A DNA stretch of 64,000 bases from Pusillimonas sp. DMV24BSW_D (GTDB lineage Bacteria > Pseudomonadota > Gammaproteobacteria > Burkholderiales > Burkholderiaceae_B): the NCBI RefSeq assembly GCF_011388195.1, contig NZ_CP049990.1, positions 2,108,001-2,172,000 of the forward strand, given 5' to 3'. Each line of letters starts with the position of its first letter. The first letter of the stretch is position 1. Made by a program: the position numbers and the translations under genes. The notes under the pieces are model-generated. The model worked only from the letters and a program-made list of their open reading frames with translations. It was not told where the DNA came from and ran no database searches. Positions 1-8,020 of the stretch are shown here, piece by piece.

Positions 1-48
1 CTCGAAAGTCATAAAGATGCCTACCACGCAGAATGTAAGTTGAAGTAG
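1..48 (+). CDS. 3' end of an unidentified gene (partial)
   Basis: Frame 1 is open from the first base to a TAG at 46-48 and encodes only 15 residues, ending HAECKLK. It lies 22 bases upstream of the FAD monooxygenase, in the same direction, so it is probably the tail of the preceding gene of the same catabolic operon. The other two frames close in different places and one of them could instead be coding. The fragment is too short to name. Confidence 0.35.
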   Translation, partial: LESHKDAYHAECKLK

Positions 49-70
49 GCTTTATTGGCTGGAGAAACGA

Positions 71-1228
71 ATGAAAATCAGAATCCTTGGTGCAGGTCCT
101 GCCGGATTGTATTTTGCCGCGCTCATGAAGCGTTTGGATCCTGTTCATGATATTGCGATTTATGAGCGCAACCCCAAGGATGCAACGTGGGGGTTTGGCG
201 TTGTATTCTCGGATAAGGCGCTGGAATTTCTGCGGACTGACGACGATGCGTTGTATCAATATTTAAGTCGGCACCTTGAAAATTGGCCTGAGATAACCAT
301 TGTTCATAACGACACGGCGATACCGGTCGCGGGTAATGGTTTTGCGTCAATCGGGCGCTTGGAGCTGTTGACGCTTTTATACGATTACGTTGAGGCGCTT
401 GGGGTCAAGTTGCATTTTGAAACCGAAGTGACGGCTTTGTCGCAGATGGGCGACGCCGATTTGTATGTTGGTGCTAATGGGGCGTTTTCCTGGCTTCGAA
501 CGGAAAACGAAGCCAATTTTGAGACAACCACCGATTGGCGTTCGAATCGTTTTATCTGGTACGGCACCACCAAGGCATTCAACAGTCTTACATTAACCTT
601 TCGGGAGACAGGGCACGGCGTATTCTGTGCCCACCACTATCGGTACAGGCCAGATCGAAGTACGTTTCTCGTAGAGGTTGAGGAGGACACCTGGCAGCGT
701 GTCGGGTTTGAGTCCATGAGTGCTGAAGAAACTGTGCGGTATTGCGAAAAGGTCTTTGCGAAAGACCTGGAAGGACATCCCATCATTTCCAACCATTCAT
801 ATTGGCGGCAGTTTCCGGTTATCTGGAATGAACGTTGGAGTTTCGATAATGTGGTGTTAATTGGTGATGCTTTGCGTACTGCCCATTTTTCAATTGGTTC
901 TGGAACCCGTTTAGCAATGGAGGACGCGGTTGCGTTGTACAAAGCCTTTAAAAATGCGGGGACAACTGATATTACATGTGCGCTTACGGAGTTTCAGGCC
1001 TCCCGTTTGCCTCCTATGAAGAAAATATGGGATGCGGCTAACACCAGTATTGACTGGTATGAGCAAATGGATAAATTGGTTCATGATTTAACGCCCGTTG
1101 AGTTCGCGTACAGCTATATGACGAGAACAGGGCGGGTGAGTCATGCCGATATCAAAAAGCGTGACCCTGTTTTGGCGCAAGCGTATGAAAAATTACATCC
1201 GGAAGTGGCGTTAACTGTCCACGGGTGA
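71..1228 (+). CDS. FAD-dependent aromatic-CoA monooxygenase (salicylyl-CoA 5-hydroxylase-like)
   Basis: A flavin hydroxylase of 385 residues. The N-terminus carries the Rossmann FAD motif GAGPAG followed by an acid (YER) at the end of the second strand. A second FAD motif, LIGDALRTAHFSIGSGTR, lies near residues 262-280. The phrase WGFGVVFSDKAL resembles the monooxygenase half of salicylyl-CoA 5-hydroxylase and 2-aminobenzoyl-CoA monooxygenase/reductase. Those bifunctional enzymes run to about 750 residues; here only the hydroxylase half is present. It starts 15 bases after a GGAGAAACGA ribosome site and is followed by CoA ligase, dehydrogenase and hydratase genes, so hydroxylation of an aryl-CoA thioester is the likely role. 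The substrate cannot be fixed from sequence. Confidence 0.72.
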   Translation: MKIRILGAGPAGLYFAALMKRLDPVHDIAIYERNPKDATWGFGVVFSDKALEFLRTDDDALYQYLSRHLENWPEITIVHNDTAIPVAGNGFASIGRLELLTLLYDYVEALGVKLHFETEVTALSQMGDADLYVGANGAFSWLRTENEANFETTTDWRSNRFIWYGTTKAFNSLTLTFRETGHGVFCAHHYRYRPDRSTFLVEVEEDTWQRVGFESMSAEETVRYCEKVFAKDLEGHPIISNHSYWRQFPVIWNERWSFDNVVLIGDALRTAHFSIGSGTRLAMEDAVALYKAFKNAGTTDITCALTEFQASRLPPMKKIWDAANTSIDWYEQMDKLVHDLTPVEFAYSYMTRTGRVSHADIKKRDPVLAQAYEKLHPEVALTVHG

Positions 1229-1272
1229 TATGGCAAAAACAAAGTAGTACCGATTTTGAAGAGGCCGTATTG

Positions 1273-3249
1273 ATGGGATTGAGTCCGGTTGTGTGGCAGC
1301 CCGGGAAGTATCTGAGTGAGAAATGCAAATTAGCGCAGTTTAGGCGCTATTTGGCTACCACGGGGTACGGACCGTTTTACGATTATCAGTCTTTACATCA
1401 TTGGTCGGTATCCGAACCTCAAGCCTTTTGGCGTGCCGTGTGGGATTTCTGCGGTTTAACGTCTGTTGAGCCGGCCTCTGCGGTTCTGGGCAGTCACGCT
1501 ATGCCCGGCGCGCAATGGTTTCCCGGCATGACTTTGAACTTCGCCGGGAACCTGCTCAGGTTGGCCGAAGGCGAGCAGGCCAATGATGAAGCGGTCGTGG
1601 CGTATTGCGAAACCCGTCCGGTATTGCGTCGCACGTATGCGCAATTAAAAGCAGACGTGGGCGCCCTGGAGGCCTATTTTAAAAGTCAGGGCGTTGTTAA
1701 AGGCGATCGGGTTGCCGCTATTGTGACCAATGGCTATGAAGCGCTCGTGGCCATGCTGGCCACGAGCAGTATGGGCGCGATTTTCAGTTCGGCCTCACCC
1801 GATTTCGGTGTGGGTGCTATTTTGGATCGGTTCTCGCAAATTGAGCCGGCCATGCTGGTGATCGTGAACGGGTATGGGTACGGTGGCAAGGTGTTTAGCC
1901 GCACTGAGGATTTTCAGGCGATCCGCCAGGGTTTGCCAACCCTAAAAGGGGTGGTGGCCATTGAACAGGTACCCGGGCAGGCCATGCCGCAAGGTCCCGG
2001 CGTGGTGTCCTGGGAGGCAGCTTTGCAGGCGGGGGCAGGCCAGGCGCCCAGTTATACACCCGTGCCGTTTGATCATCCGGTCTACATTCTGTTTTCTTCC
2101 GGTACCACCGGTAAGCCCAAGTGCATTGTGCATGGCACGGGCGGCATCTTGTTGAACCATGCCAAAGAGCTCATGCTGCATGGAGACATCGGGCCGGGCG
2201 ATAGCCTGATGTATTTCACCACTTGCGGCTGGATGATGTGGAATTGGCAGGCGTCGGGCCTGCTCACGGGCGCGCGCCTGGTGACGGTTGATGGGTCTCC
2301 GGGGTATCCGAATTTAAGTTATCTGTGGGAACTGGCCGCGAACGAGGGCGTGACCCACTTTGGGACCAGTGCTCGTTTTATTGCCGGGTGTCGCAAAGCC
2401 AATTTAACGCCTACGCAAACCCATACCCTGCAAAAGCTGCGGGTGGTGTTCTCTACGGGCTCCCCGTTGTTGCCTGAAGATTATGACTGGTTTTATGCCG
2501 ACGGGGTACCGCAGGCATTATTAGGCTCCATTGCGGGTGGCACCGACATTTGCGGCTGCTTTGTCGGGTGTGTGCCCACCTTGTCGGTACGCCGGGGCGA
2601 GATTCAGGGCAAGATGTTGGGGGCCGATGTGACGGCATTTGATGACCAGGGTCATGAGGTGCAGGCCGGGCGGGGTGAGCTGGTGTGCAGGCAGCCCTTG
2701 CCGTCGATGCCGGTGGCGTTCTGGAACGACCCCGAGGGCAGCCGATATCGCGATGCGTACTTTGATACTTACCCAGGTGTCTGGGCGCATGGTGATTTTA
2801 TCGAATTCACTGATACGGGCGGCGCCATCATTTATGGTCGTTCCGACGCCACGTTGAACCCCGGCGGGGTGCGCATTGGCACCGCAGAAATCTACCGTCA
2901 GGTTGAAACGGTGGATGCTGTAAAAGACAGCTTGGTGGTGGGGCGTCAGGTGGATGGTGATGTGGAAGTGGTGCTACTGATTGTTCCCGCCCCAGGCCAT
3001 GACTTAAATGATGCCTTGATAAAGGAGTTACGCACCCGTATTCGTGAAGGGGCCAGCCCACGACATGTGCCGCGTCATATTCTGGCCGTGCCCGATATTC
3101 CCTACACCCGCAGCGGCAAGAAAGTGGAGTTGGCGGTGGCGCGCCTGGTGAATGGGTCGGCTCGCAGCGACAATCGCGATGCGTTGGCCAATCCGCAGGC
3201 TCTGGATCAAATTGGTGAATGCCTGCGCGCGCTTGGGTTGAAAGCCTGA
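1273..3249 (+). CDS. aacS: Acetoacetyl-CoA synthetase
   Basis: An ANL-superfamily ligase that activates acetoacetate (or a similar short acid) to its CoA ester with ATP. The P-loop-like motif YILFSSGTTGKPK is near the middle and a C-terminal lysine region SGKKVELAV is present. The N-terminal ACAS_N-type region (FWRAVWDFCG, then WFPGMTLNFAGNLL) is characteristic of acetoacetate-CoA ligases, and the whole length matches the family (about 650 residues). The ATG at 1273 aligns with the usual family start and gives 658 residues. A GTG at 1225 overlapping the upstream stop is also open and would add 16 residues. The neighbours are beta-oxidation enzymes, so it may feed acetoacetate into the same pathway. 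Confidence 0.85.
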   Translation: MGLSPVVWQPGKYLSEKCKLAQFRRYLATTGYGPFYDYQSLHHWSVSEPQAFWRAVWDFCGLTSVEPASAVLGSHAMPGAQWFPGMTLNFAGNLLRLAEGEQANDEAVVAYCETRPVLRRTYAQLKADVGALEAYFKSQGVVKGDRVAAIVTNGYEALVAMLATSSMGAIFSSASPDFGVGAILDRFSQIEPAMLVIVNGYGYGGKVFSRTEDFQAIRQGLPTLKGVVAIEQVPGQAMPQGPGVVSWEAALQAGAGQAPSYTPVPFDHPVYILFSSGTTGKPKCIVHGTGGILLNHAKELMLHGDIGPGDSLMYFTTCGWMMWNWQASGLLTGARLVTVDGSPGYPNLSYLWELAANEGVTHFGTSARFIAGCRKANLTPTQTHTLQKLRVVFSTGSPLLPEDYDWFYADGVPQALLGSIAGGTDICGCFVGCVPTLSVRRGEIQGKMLGADVTAFDDQGHEVQAGRGELVCRQPLPSMPVAFWNDPEGSRYRDAYFDTYPGVWAHGDFIEFTDTGGAIIYGRSDATLNPGGVRIGTAEIYRQVETVDAVKDSLVVGRQVDGDVEVVLLIVPAPGHDLNDALIKELRTRIREGASPRHVPRHILAVPDIPYTRSGKKVELAVARLVNGSARSDNRDALANPQALDQIGECLRALGLKA

Positions 3250-3443
3250 ATAACGAAGGTTGTTATATCGTTTTTTGCCTATGCTGAAAAGTGATGTGCT
3301 TGTTTTTTAGTTATCCATAAATTGGTTAACTCTTATAAGCCTTCTGCATTATTCAAATAATCAGTCAAGCTCTAAACTGTTTTCATGGGTTTCTGAGATG
3401 CGAAACAGTCTGCACTGAGTCTGTTGCAGATAATTGGATATAC

Positions 3444-4406
3444 ATGGATAACATTATTTATAAGAAAATCGATGAAATAGGTGTTGTTGCCGTATTAGGC
3501 ACGGGGTCGGTGGGTGCCAGTTGGATTGCACTCTTCCTGGCTCACGGTCTGGAGGTCATTGCATATGACCCGTCACCCAATGCACCTGAAAATGTGAATG
3601 ATTTTGTTTCCAATGCCTGGCCTGCCTTGTGTGAGTTGGGTCGCACCAAGTTGCCGCATCCCCCACTTGATCGGATACGTTTCGTCTCTTCGGCGGGAGA
3701 GGCTGCCCGCATGGCGGATGTGATTCAAGAGAATTGTCCGGAGCATTTGGAGATAAAGAAACAACTTTTATATGAGGTTGAGGCTGTCGCGGCTCCCAGC
3801 AAAATTATTCTTTCAAGCACGGGCGGAATTCCACCTAGTGCCATGCAAGAGGCCTGCACGTATCCTGAGCGGTTAGTCGTTTTACATCCATTTAACCCTA
3901 CCCATTTAATTCCGCTTGTTGAAGTGGTGGGCGGGCGGAAAACTTCTCCGGTTGTGGTTGATTGGGCAATGGATTTCGCCCGTTCTCTGCACAAACAACC
4001 GATTTGTTTGCATGCTGAAACCAATGGTCATATGGCCAATCGTTTGCAGTTTGCATTAATGCGCGAAGCGGTGGCGTGTTTGCAAGATGGAATCGCAAGC
4101 GCACGCGATATCGATGCCGCCGTTCGTTGCGGTTTGGGGCCGCGGTGGGCTTTAATGGGCGGATTGCTAACGTTGCATTTAGCAGGAGGTGACAAGGGGA
4201 TGCAAGGCATTCTGGATCATGCCGGCCAGGCCATTCAGGAATGGTGGACGCCATCTGCGTCGGTGACGCTTACGCCTGAGCTTGTTCAAAAACTGGTTAA
4301 TGCTGCGCAGGAAGTATCGCAGGGCGAGTCGGTTCAGCATTGGGTTAAATGGCGCGATGAGGGTTTGGTCGACGTATTGAAGTTACAGGAAAAACTAGGG
4401 GCATGA
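3444..4406 (+). CDS. 3-hydroxyacyl-CoA dehydrogenase family protein
   Basis: An NAD-dependent 3-hydroxyacyl-CoA dehydrogenase-type enzyme of 320 residues. The Rossmann motif GTGSVG is near residue 19 and the acid of YDPSPNA follows the second strand. The catalytic-histidine motif HPFNPTHLIPLVEVV is typical of the family, and the C-terminal helical domain contains NRLQFALMREAVACLQDG. The size and layout resemble the short relatives (L-carnitine dehydrogenase, lambda-crystallin/L-gulonate dehydrogenase, 3-hydroxybutyryl-CoA dehydrogenase), so the substrate is open. A 194-base gap precedes it, but its stop overlaps the next start, so it is translationally coupled to the crotonase gene. Confidence 0.8.
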   Translation: MDNIIYKKIDEIGVVAVLGTGSVGASWIALFLAHGLEVIAYDPSPNAPENVNDFVSNAWPALCELGRTKLPHPPLDRIRFVSSAGEAARMADVIQENCPEHLEIKKQLLYEVEAVAAPSKIILSSTGGIPPSAMQEACTYPERLVVLHPFNPTHLIPLVEVVGGRKTSPVVVDWAMDFARSLHKQPICLHAETNGHMANRLQFALMREAVACLQDGIASARDIDAAVRCGLGPRWALMGGLLTLHLAGGDKGMQGILDHAGQAIQEWWTPSASVTLTPELVQKLVNAAQEVSQGESVQHWVKWRDEGLVDVLKLQEKLGA

Positions 4407-5245
4407 CGTGTCCCTCCAACTATGAAGAAATGATGAGTGAATCTTATAAGTGGCCCGTTCCATTACCTGAAAGTTTATCGGTTAAGTTGGATGACACCAT
4501 TGCTGTTTTAACTTTAAATCGTGCACATAAACGCAATGCACTCTGTGATGAGTTGGTGCTGGGTATGCAGATCTTTTTTTCAAGCATTCCAGCACATGTG
4601 CAGGGTGTGGTGGTGCACGGTGCCGGCGGCGATTTTTGCGCCGGTCTTGACTTGAATGAACTGAAAGAAACCTCTGTCGCCGAGAGTTTTGATACGTCAA
4701 TTATTGGGCAGCGCCTGAATGACACTGTGCAGTTTTGTAAAGTGCCGGTTATTTCGGTGCTTCATGGTGCTGTTATCGGGGGTGGGCTGGAGTTTGCGGC
4801 TTCAACACATATTCGCGTTGCCGAGCGGAGTGCCTATTACGCTCTTCCCGAGGGTACGCGCGGCATTTTTCTGGGCTCAGGAGGGTCTGTTCGCCTGCCT
4901 CGTCTTATCGGAGCTGCGACGGTGATCGATATGATGCTGTCAGGACGGGTGTACGAGGCTGAAGAGGCACATCATATTTTGCGACTCTCTCAATATCTGG
5001 TTGACCCTGGCCAGGGATTGCAGAAAGGGATTGAACTGGCCAAACGTATTGCAAAAAACGCGCCATTAGCGAATTTTGCCGTTATCCAATCCATCCCTCG
5101 TATTTGCGAGCAAGATCCGCAAACAGGGCTGTTTACCGAAATGCTGATGGTTGGCATTGCTCAAGGAGACGATGAAGCCAAGCAGCGTTTGCGCGATTTT
5201 CTGGAACGTAAGGCCAATAAGGTTCAACGCCATTCTCAGGGGTAG
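4403..5245 (+). CDS. Enoyl-CoA hydratase/isomerase (crotonase family)
   Basis: A crotonase-fold protein of 280 residues. The oxyanion-hole strand GAGGDFCAGLDLNEL and the second active-site segment GAVIGGGLEFAASTHIRVAE are visible. The usual second catalytic glutamate position is occupied by ALPEGTRGIFLGSGGS, where the glutamate is retained. The start overlaps the upstream stop as ATGA; a later ATG at 4430 or 4433 (MSESYKW) is also possible because the first residues look dispensable. It would hydrate or isomerise an enoyl-CoA produced by the downstream acyl-CoA dehydrogenase and pass it to the upstream dehydrogenase. Confidence 0.82.
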   Translation: MTCPSNYEEMMSESYKWPVPLPESLSVKLDDTIAVLTLNRAHKRNALCDELVLGMQIFFSSIPAHVQGVVVHGAGGDFCAGLDLNELKETSVAESFDTSIIGQRLNDTVQFCKVPVISVLHGAVIGGGLEFAASTHIRVAERSAYYALPEGTRGIFLGSGGSVRLPRLIGAATVIDMMLSGRVYEAEEAHHILRLSQYLVDPGQGLQKGIELAKRIAKNAPLANFAVIQSIPRICEQDPQTGLFTEMLMVGIAQGDDEAKQRLRDFLERKANKVQRHSQG

Positions 5246-5301
5246 ATAACCCTTGCTGATAATGATGTGTATGAGTAACCCCAAGCGAAAGGGATAAACC
5301 A

Positions 5302-6480
5302 ATGAGTTCCGCACCTTTACGAACCGATTTCAGTCGAGACGAGTTAGAAGCCGAGGCGAACGAATTTCGACATCATATTGCGCGTTGGGTCGACGAGCGG
5401 CTGTGTCCCCAGGCGGAGGCGCTCGATAATGCGAACGATTTTTCTCATGAACTGTTCAAAGAGTTGGGTGATCTGGGTTATTACGGAATCATGTATCCGG
5501 AAACGGTTGGCGGTAGTGGCTTGAAGTATCCCTTTACCTGTTTCTCCGTATTATGTGAAGAGCTGGCACGAGGCTCTATGAGTTTCGCTGCGGGTGTGTG
5601 TATGCAAGGCTCAACGGCAACGCACACCGTTTTTCAGTGGGGTAATGAGAACTTACATAACAAGTATTTGAAACCGGCTTTGCTGGGTGAGAAAGTCGCA
5701 GCGTTTGCAATCACCGAGCCTAATTCGGGTTCCGATGCCGCCTCTTTACGTACACGTGCCACTCGCACAGAGGGCGGCTTCCTTCTTAACGGTTCCAAAA
5801 TATTCACGACCAATGGTACGGTCGCCGATTTTATTACCGTAGTGGCAACCACAAATCCAACGCAGGGGTTAAAAGGGCTCGATCTCTTTCTGGTTGATAC
5901 CAATACCCCCGGGTTCTCGGTAGGGCGTAAGCTGGACAAGTTTTCAGTACGAAGCTCCGATACGGCTGAATTGGTTTTTGAGAATGTTTTTGTGCCTGAT
6001 GAATGCTATTTAAACAATGGTGCACCGAGCAGTTTTCTGAACGCTTATAAGTCATTAACAGTCGATCGTATTTTTACTGCTGCTTTGGCATTGGGCGGTG
6101 GTCGGGCTGCATACGACTCCGCTTTGCGTTATGCCAAAGAGCGAGAGCAATTTGGTCAACCTATCAGCAAGTTTCAAGCCATTCAATTTCGGTTGGTCGA
6201 TATGCTGGCCAAGCTCGAGCAAAGCAGGTTGTATACCTATCATGCCGCAGCACTGGCCGACCAGAATGCATCCATTACTACCGAAGCGGCGCTGGCAAAA
6301 ATCGTCGCGGCCGAAGGGTGTCATGAGGTTTGTGAAATGGCTATGTCGGTTTATGGCGGTTATGGATTAATGAATGAATATCCTGTGCAACGCTTTCTAC
6401 GAGATTCGTACTTTCCTATGATCGGTGGCGGTACCGGCGACATCATGCGGCATATTGTTTCAAGGCAATTAGGCTTGTAA
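5302..6480 (+). CDS. Acyl-CoA dehydrogenase
   Basis: A flavin acyl-CoA dehydrogenase of 392 residues. The first signature, FAITEPNSGSDAASLRT, and the second, GGYGLMNEYPVQRFLRDS, are both present. The glutamate of the NEYPVQR segment sits at the usual catalytic-base position of short-chain enzymes. Its ribosome site (AAAGGGA) is clear. It follows the hydratase by 56 bases, completing a beta-oxidation-like set (dehydrogenase, hydratase, 3-hydroxyacyl dehydrogenase). Chain length or aromatic specificity cannot be read from the sequence. Confidence 0.88.
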   Translation: MSSAPLRTDFSRDELEAEANEFRHHIARWVDERLCPQAEALDNANDFSHELFKELGDLGYYGIMYPETVGGSGLKYPFTCFSVLCEELARGSMSFAAGVCMQGSTATHTVFQWGNENLHNKYLKPALLGEKVAAFAITEPNSGSDAASLRTRATRTEGGFLLNGSKIFTTNGTVADFITVVATTNPTQGLKGLDLFLVDTNTPGFSVGRKLDKFSVRSSDTAELVFENVFVPDECYLNNGAPSSFLNAYKSLTVDRIFTAALALGGGRAAYDSALRYAKEREQFGQPISKFQAIQFRLVDMLAKLEQSRLYTYHAAALADQNASITTEAALAKIVAAEGCHEVCEMAMSVYGGYGLMNEYPVQRFLRDSYFPMIGGGTGDIMRHIVSRQLGL

Positions 6481-6574
6481 AACCTCTTGCCATCTACAAG
6501 CTGCACCATAAGCAGCAGAACAAAGGCCGTAAATCGGTCATTTTTAAATAAATCGAATTACAGGAGACATTAGA

Positions 6575-7717
6575 ATGAAGAAAAGCATACTTGCATTTAC
6601 GTTGGCTACTTTAATCCCGCTGTCCAATGCTTTTGCCGAAGGCGTTAAGGTTGGCGTTATTACCGGCGCTACCGGGCCGGGGGCGTCGTTGGGTATTCCT
6701 TATAAGAATACTTTTGAGGTCGTACCCAAAACCTTGGGTGGTGTACCGGTTGAATACATAATTGTTGATGATGCAACTGACACCACAACCTCGGTAAAAC
6801 TGGCCCGAAAGCTTATTCAGCAAGATAACGTTGACCTGATTATCGGCTCAAGCAGTGTGCCCACTGCGCTGGCAGTCAGTGAGATTGTGGCTGAACAGAA
6901 AGTGCCTCAGATCTCGCTTTCCCCTTTGCCGGTTAAGGCTGAGGATAACCCTTGGTCGTACGCGGTGCCGCAGCCTATTAATATCATGATGGCCGCGGTG
7001 GTCAAAAACATGAAAGAAAAAGGGATTAAGAGCGTTGGTTACCTGGGCTTTTCGGATTCCTGGGGTGAACTGGTGTTGGCGGGGCTAAAAGCAAATATCG
7101 AGGGAACCGATATAAAGCTGGTGGCGAGTGAGCGTTACGGCCGTATTGACACTAGCGTAGCTGGTCAGGTGCTTAAGCTAATGGCCGCTAAACCGGATGC
7201 AGTTGTTCTGGGTGGTTCCGGGACGCCGGGTGCATTACCTCAAGTGAGCTTGCGAGAGCGCGGGTACAAAGGCCCTATTTATCATAATCATGGTGTGATT
7301 AACAAAGATTTTTTGCGTGTTGGAGGTAAGGCGCTCGAAGGCGCTTACGCACCCACGGGACCAGTCATGGTGGCCGAGCAATTGCCCGACAGCAACCCGA
7401 TTAAGGCGGAGGCCATGAACTTTACCGAAAACTATGAGGCCAAATTTGGAGATAACACACGCAATGCATTTTCAGCCTACTCGTGGGATGCTTACTTATT
7501 GGCAGACCAGGCTGTGGAGAAGGCGTTGAAAGTCGCCAAACCCGGCACGGCTGAATTCCGTGCCGCACTTCGGGATGCACTGGAAACAAGTAACGAGGTC
7601 GTGGGTACGCATGGTGTATATACCATGAGTAAAACCGATCATACAGGGCTTGATGAGCGCGCCAGCGCGTTAGTGCAAGTGGAAAATGGCGACTGGAAAC
7701 TGGTGACAGCTAAATGA
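6575..7717 (+). CDS. Branched-chain/aromatic ABC transporter substrate-binding protein (LivK-like)
   Basis: A periplasmic type I binding protein of 380 residues. The signal peptide is clear (MKKS, a hydrophobic core, cleavage at AFA|E) and the mature protein begins VKVGVITGATGPGASLG, the pattern seen in LivJ/LivK and HbaE-type aromatic-acid binding proteins. A good ribosome site (CAGGAGA) lies in front. No permease or ATPase genes are adjacent in the window, so it is an orphan that must use components encoded elsewhere. Its position after an aryl/acyl-CoA cluster suggests that it captures the substrate of that pathway. Confidence 0.85.
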   Translation: MKKSILAFTLATLIPLSNAFAEGVKVGVITGATGPGASLGIPYKNTFEVVPKTLGGVPVEYIIVDDATDTTTSVKLARKLIQQDNVDLIIGSSSVPTALAVSEIVAEQKVPQISLSPLPVKAEDNPWSYAVPQPINIMMAAVVKNMKEKGIKSVGYLGFSDSWGELVLAGLKANIEGTDIKLVASERYGRIDTSVAGQVLKLMAAKPDAVVLGGSGTPGALPQVSLRERGYKGPIYHNHGVINKDFLRVGGKALEGAYAPTGPVMVAEQLPDSNPIKAEAMNFTENYEAKFGDNTRNAFSAYSWDAYLLADQAVEKALKVAKPGTAEFRAALRDALETSNEVVGTHGVYTMSKTDHTGLDERASALVQVENGDWKLVTAK

Positions 7718-7763
7718 CAGTGATGTAATTTAGCTGTGAATCGGTTTGCGATTTTGTTTTATT

Positions 7764-7840
7764 TGGTAGGCAGTACTGGATTCGAACCAGCGACCTCTAC
7801 GATGTCAACGTAGCGCTCTAACCAACTGAGCTAACCGCCT
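7764..7840 (-). tRNA. tRNA-Val (GAC)
   Basis: Reverse-strand cloverleaf of 77 nt including an encoded CCA. The acceptor stem AGGCGGT pairs with ACTGCCT and the D-arm has TTAGCTCAGTTGGTTAGAG. The anticodon stem CTACG/CGTAG encloses TTGACAT, giving anticodon GAC, and the T-arm contains GGTTCGAATCC. It lies between the binding-protein gene and the thrS leader, opposite in direction to both. Confidence 0.96.
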
Positions 7841-7937
7841 TTAAAGAAGAACGCAATAATAGCCTGAATTGTGGCTGCGTGTCAAAGCCGTTTGCCGGGA
7901 TTCAATGTTACACTAGGTGGGCTAATGTTTTGTTTGG

Positions 7938-7962
7938 AAACGCGGCAAATGCCGCGTTTTTT
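7938..7962 (+). terminator. Intrinsic terminator-like hairpin in the thrS leader
   Basis: The 9-base stem AAACGCGGC / GCCGCGTTT encloses an AAAT loop and runs into six Ts on the plus strand. No plus-strand gene ends just before it, since tRNA-Val is on the other strand, and it lies 60 bases before the thrS start. It may therefore be an attenuator of thrS rather than the end of a gene. The rest of the 180-base stretch between tRNA-Val and thrS holds no convincing ORF. Confidence 0.6.
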
Positions 7963-8020
7963 GTCGTAGCGTGTACGGTATCGGTGGGTATTTGTACGCT
8001 TGTTAATGTCAGGATGCTAT

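Noticed and set aside
3250-3443. Possible terminator after acetoacetyl-CoA synthetase
   Set aside because: Only a 4-5-base stem (AACGA...CGTT) precedes the T-run; too weak to call.
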